Source of the DNA: JAZDLM01 sp043801895
Lineage (GTDB): Bacteria; Patescibacteriota; Kazan-3B-28
Assembly (NCBI GenBank): GCA_043801895.1
Contig: JAZDLM010000018.1
Location: 1-6,944, forward strand
Reading direction: 5' to 3'
Length of the DNA stretch: 6,944 nt
Below, in pieces: positions 5,720 through 6,944 of this stretch (position 1 is its first letter; each line of letters begins with the position of its first letter). The notes beneath the pieces were generated by a model. That model had not been told where the DNA came from. It saw only the letters and a list, made by a program, of their open reading frames with translations, and searched no databases. The translations under genes were made by a program, and so were the position numbers.

Positions 5720-5852
5720 TCCCGTTACAAGTCTGCTGCAATATTCCCTAACATCCAACTAAAAATATGAATCATTCTCTTCTTGTTATAGCAATTAATA
5801 TGCGTAAAATATTTCTAATGGAAATATTTTACGCCGAGGACTTGTAACGGGA
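5720..5852. mobile_element. MITE-like element inserted between the ABC ATPase and permease genes
   Basis: The ends are perfect inverted repeats: TCCCGTTACAAGTC (5720-5733) and GACTTGTAACGGGA (5839-5852). The 133-bp element is flanked by TGAG on both sides (5716-5719 and 5853-5856). The boundary can equally be drawn at 5851 with a 5-bp duplication ATGAG. The inside is AT-rich compared with the genes around it and encodes nothing of note. The features (terminal repeats, short target duplication, small size, no transposase) define a non-autonomous miniature transposable element. Excision on paper gives GATAATGAGCTGG, in which the ATPase TAA and the permease ATG overlap. The supporting transposase family cannot be named from the ends alone. 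Confidence 0.82.
5802..5834. repeat. Perfect 14-bp internal hairpin of the MITE-like element
   Basis: GCGTAAAATATTTC (5802-5815) and GAAATATTTTACGC (5821-5834) are perfectly complementary with a 5-nt loop TAATG. There is no following T-tract, so it is not a canonical terminator. It may slow RNA decay or transcription between the two ABC genes, or act in transposition. Confidence 0.8.
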
Positions 5853-6670
5853 TGAGCTGGCCGATTTTTTGGCAAACCCTTAAAAGCTACTGGCTAACCA
5901 TCCTCTTCTACTGCGGCGGTCTATTCCTTTACAGTATGTTTTTGACATTTATCTATCCCGTGGCTCGCGATGTAGGGACGAATTATACCGAGATCTTTAA
6001 TAAAATACCGGTGCAAATTCGTGAGGCGATGGGGGGAGCAAACTTCTTAGACAACGGGCTGAGCTTTGAGGGATTTTTATCATTGGAACATCTTAAATTT
6101 TTCTGGGTAATCGCTGTTTGCGCTTTTATTATCGGGTTTGCCTCTCGGGCGATTGCGGGAGAAGTGGAACAAGGTACAATTGCCCTACTGCTGTCCCAAC
6201 CGGTTACCCGCACGCAAATCTTCTTCAGTAAATTGGCTGTCGGAGTAATAGGAATAGTAGCGCTAGTCGGGGCAACCATAGGAGGGATACTCTGGCAGAC
6301 CTACCGCTTGGATATTGCCATCGCACCGATCGAGGGATATTGGCTATTTACCAATGTGGCTATTCTATTTTTTATCAGCATTCTCGCGATTGCGATGATG
6401 TTTTCGACCATGGTGGCGGAGCGGGGGCGGGCAACGCTGTTGCCGTTGTTATTTGTGATCGTTTCTTTCGCAATAGACTTGTTTGCTAAGTTGAATGAGG
6501 ATTGGGAAAACTTAAAATGGCTCTCGATATTCAATTATTACGGTACGCCGGACTCGATTATCACCACCGCCAGCATTGATGACTTGAACTTGTGGGTATT
6601 CGGCGGAATTATTGTAGTGGCAACTATCGCCGGATTAGCAACTTTCAACCGGCGAGATATTGCAGTGTAG
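5852..6670 (+). CDS. ABC-2 type exporter permease
   Basis: 272 residues, stop TAG. About six membrane segments are visible: 16-35, 83-104, 124-147, 165-187, 194-213 and 246-264. Between segments 2 and 3 is the family hallmark EVEQGTIALLLSQPVTR (104-120), the coupling region that contacts the ATPase. A long extracytoplasmic loop (about 38-80) precedes segment 2. The protein should dimerise and pair with the upstream ATPase. The start codon lies exactly at the right end of the MITE-like element: its A is the last base of the terminal repeat and TGAG is the target duplication. The ribosome site now available, GAGGA (5836-5840), is 11 nt upstream and lies partly within that repeat. The ancestral arrangement was probably a TAATG overlap with the ATPase. 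No strong terminator is seen in the 100 nt that follow. Confidence 0.9.
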   Translation: MSWPIFWQTLKSYWLTILFYCGGLFLYSMFLTFIYPVARDVGTNYTEIFNKIPVQIREAMGGANFLDNGLSFEGFLSLEHLKFFWVIAVCAFIIGFASRAIAGEVEQGTIALLLSQPVTRTQIFFSKLAVGVIGIVALVGATIGGILWQTYRLDIAIAPIEGYWLFTNVAILFFISILAIAMMFSTMVAERGRATLLPLLFVIVSFAIDLFAKLNEDWENLKWLSIFNYYGTPDSIITTASIDDLNLWVFGGIIVVATIAGLATFNRRDIAV

Positions 6671-6712
6671 TTGGTTAATTTGAATACGCGGAGCGCGGCA
6701 CTCGGGAAGGAT

Positions 6713-6797
6713 GGCAGGGCGTACGACTCTGTGGTCATGCCCAAGGAGATAATTTGGGCTGTTTTCAGCGTACTTCAGGGGAACGGGTTCATTATAG
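6713..6797 (+). repeat. Copy B of the diverged dispersed repeat
   Basis: Contains both blocks of copy A joined directly, without the 45 additional bases: 6713-6743 and 6743-6797. Ten of the eleven differences in the 55-bp block are transitions. A further short match, GCG-GGAGGRTCCA, occurs downstream of both copies (ending at 4732 and 6895), at different distances. Confidence 0.65.
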
Positions 6798-6799
6798 AA

Positions 6800-6840
6800 C
6801 TGAACAAACTTTCTTTACAGCTGAACAGGCTTTTCTTACA
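6800..6840 (+). repeat. Two tandem 21-bp direct repeats
   Basis: CTGAACAAACTTTCTTTACA (6800-6819) and CTGAACAGGCTTTTCTTACA (6821-6840) agree at 16 of 20 bases with a period of 21, i.e. two helical turns. They lie directly after repeat copy B and are absent from copy A. They could be a protein-binding pair or a local duplication. Confidence 0.5.
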
Positions 6841-6944
6841 TCCTGAATATTGTTGTAGATATAAAAACTTAGCCTACAGGTTGCGGGAGGATCCAATTTG
6901 TAATAATGATGCGCTAAAGTCGCGCAGTGGCATCCCGCCCTTGA

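Larger units (their letters stand above)
6671..6944 (+). other. Terminal region with an unassigned open frame running off the window
   Basis: Directly after the permease TAG the same frame is open for 91 codons to the edge, beginning TTG GTT AAT. An ATG (residue 23 of that frame, 6737) is followed by PKEIIWAVFSVL. I recognise no family, and no good ribosome site precedes any candidate start. The corresponding frame in repeat copy A ends with TAG after KEIIQIVFSVL. Base differences between the copies are not concentrated at third codon positions, which argues against coding selection. I treat it as possible but unsupported. The stretch also holds repeat copy B and a short tandem repeat. Confidence 0.3.

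Noticed and set aside
5716..5851. Rho-independent terminator between ATPase and permease
   Set aside because: The hairpins are perfect but lack a T-tract, and terminal repeats with a target duplication explain the structure better.
6800..6840. CRISPR array
   Set aside because: Only two adjacent units with no spacer between them and imperfect identity.
1..6944. Recoded TGA (as in some Patescibacteria lineages)
   Set aside because: None of the seven complete genes uses TGA as stop, but none has it inside the frame either; reassignment would put in-frame TGA codons in these proteins.

Overview
The window looks like a piece of a bacterial chromosome. Signals are bacterial throughout: a perfect sigma70-type promoter, one near-ideal Shine-Dalgarno, an intrinsic terminator, and closely packed genes. 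The CAP-domain protein (hydrophobic N-terminus, proline/alanine-rich linker, second hydrophobic stretch), the small membrane protein and the apparently leaderless ABC gene resemble what is common in Patescibacteria (CPR). No rRNA or phylogenetic marker is present, so this placement is an inference of moderate-to-low confidence. All seven genes with both ends inside end in TAA or TAG, and none has an in-frame TGA, so the standard code fits.

Layout, left to right. (1) 1-1591, minus strand: a CAP/SCP-domain surface protein cut by the left edge, with its own consensus promoter, and upstream of it a small single-pass membrane protein resembling the start of a DUF1565/parallel beta-helix protein. 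A strong GC hairpin separates them. (2) 1592-3128, plus strand: a regulator with four XRE-type helix-turn-helix units and a ribbon-helix-helix-like tail. It has its own promoter, a dyad at the predicted start of transcription, an AGGAGGT ribosome site and an intrinsic terminator. (3) 3180-4524, minus strand: a tight operon of csaA (tRNA-binding OB-fold protein), a Nudix hydrolase and an RBBP9/YdeN-like serine hydrolase. (4) 4525-4839: 315 bp without a convincing gene, holding hairpins and copy A of a repeat. (5) 4840-6670, plus strand: an ABC exporter (ATPase and ABC-2 type permease). (6) 6671-6944: copy B of the repeat, a short tandem repeat, and an unassigned open frame running off the edge.

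The most informative structure is a 132-133 bp MITE-like element at 5720-5852, between the ABC ATPase and its permease. It has 14-bp perfect terminal inverted repeats, an internal perfect 14-bp hairpin and a 4-5 bp target duplication. Removing it on paper leaves the ATPase stop and permease start overlapping as TAATG, so the element seems to have split a translationally coupled pair while rebuilding the permease start codon at its own right end. The two copies of the diverged repeat flank the same ABC module in direct orientation, which may mean the module sits between recombinogenic repeats. The second unusual item is the architecture of the multi-HTH regulator.
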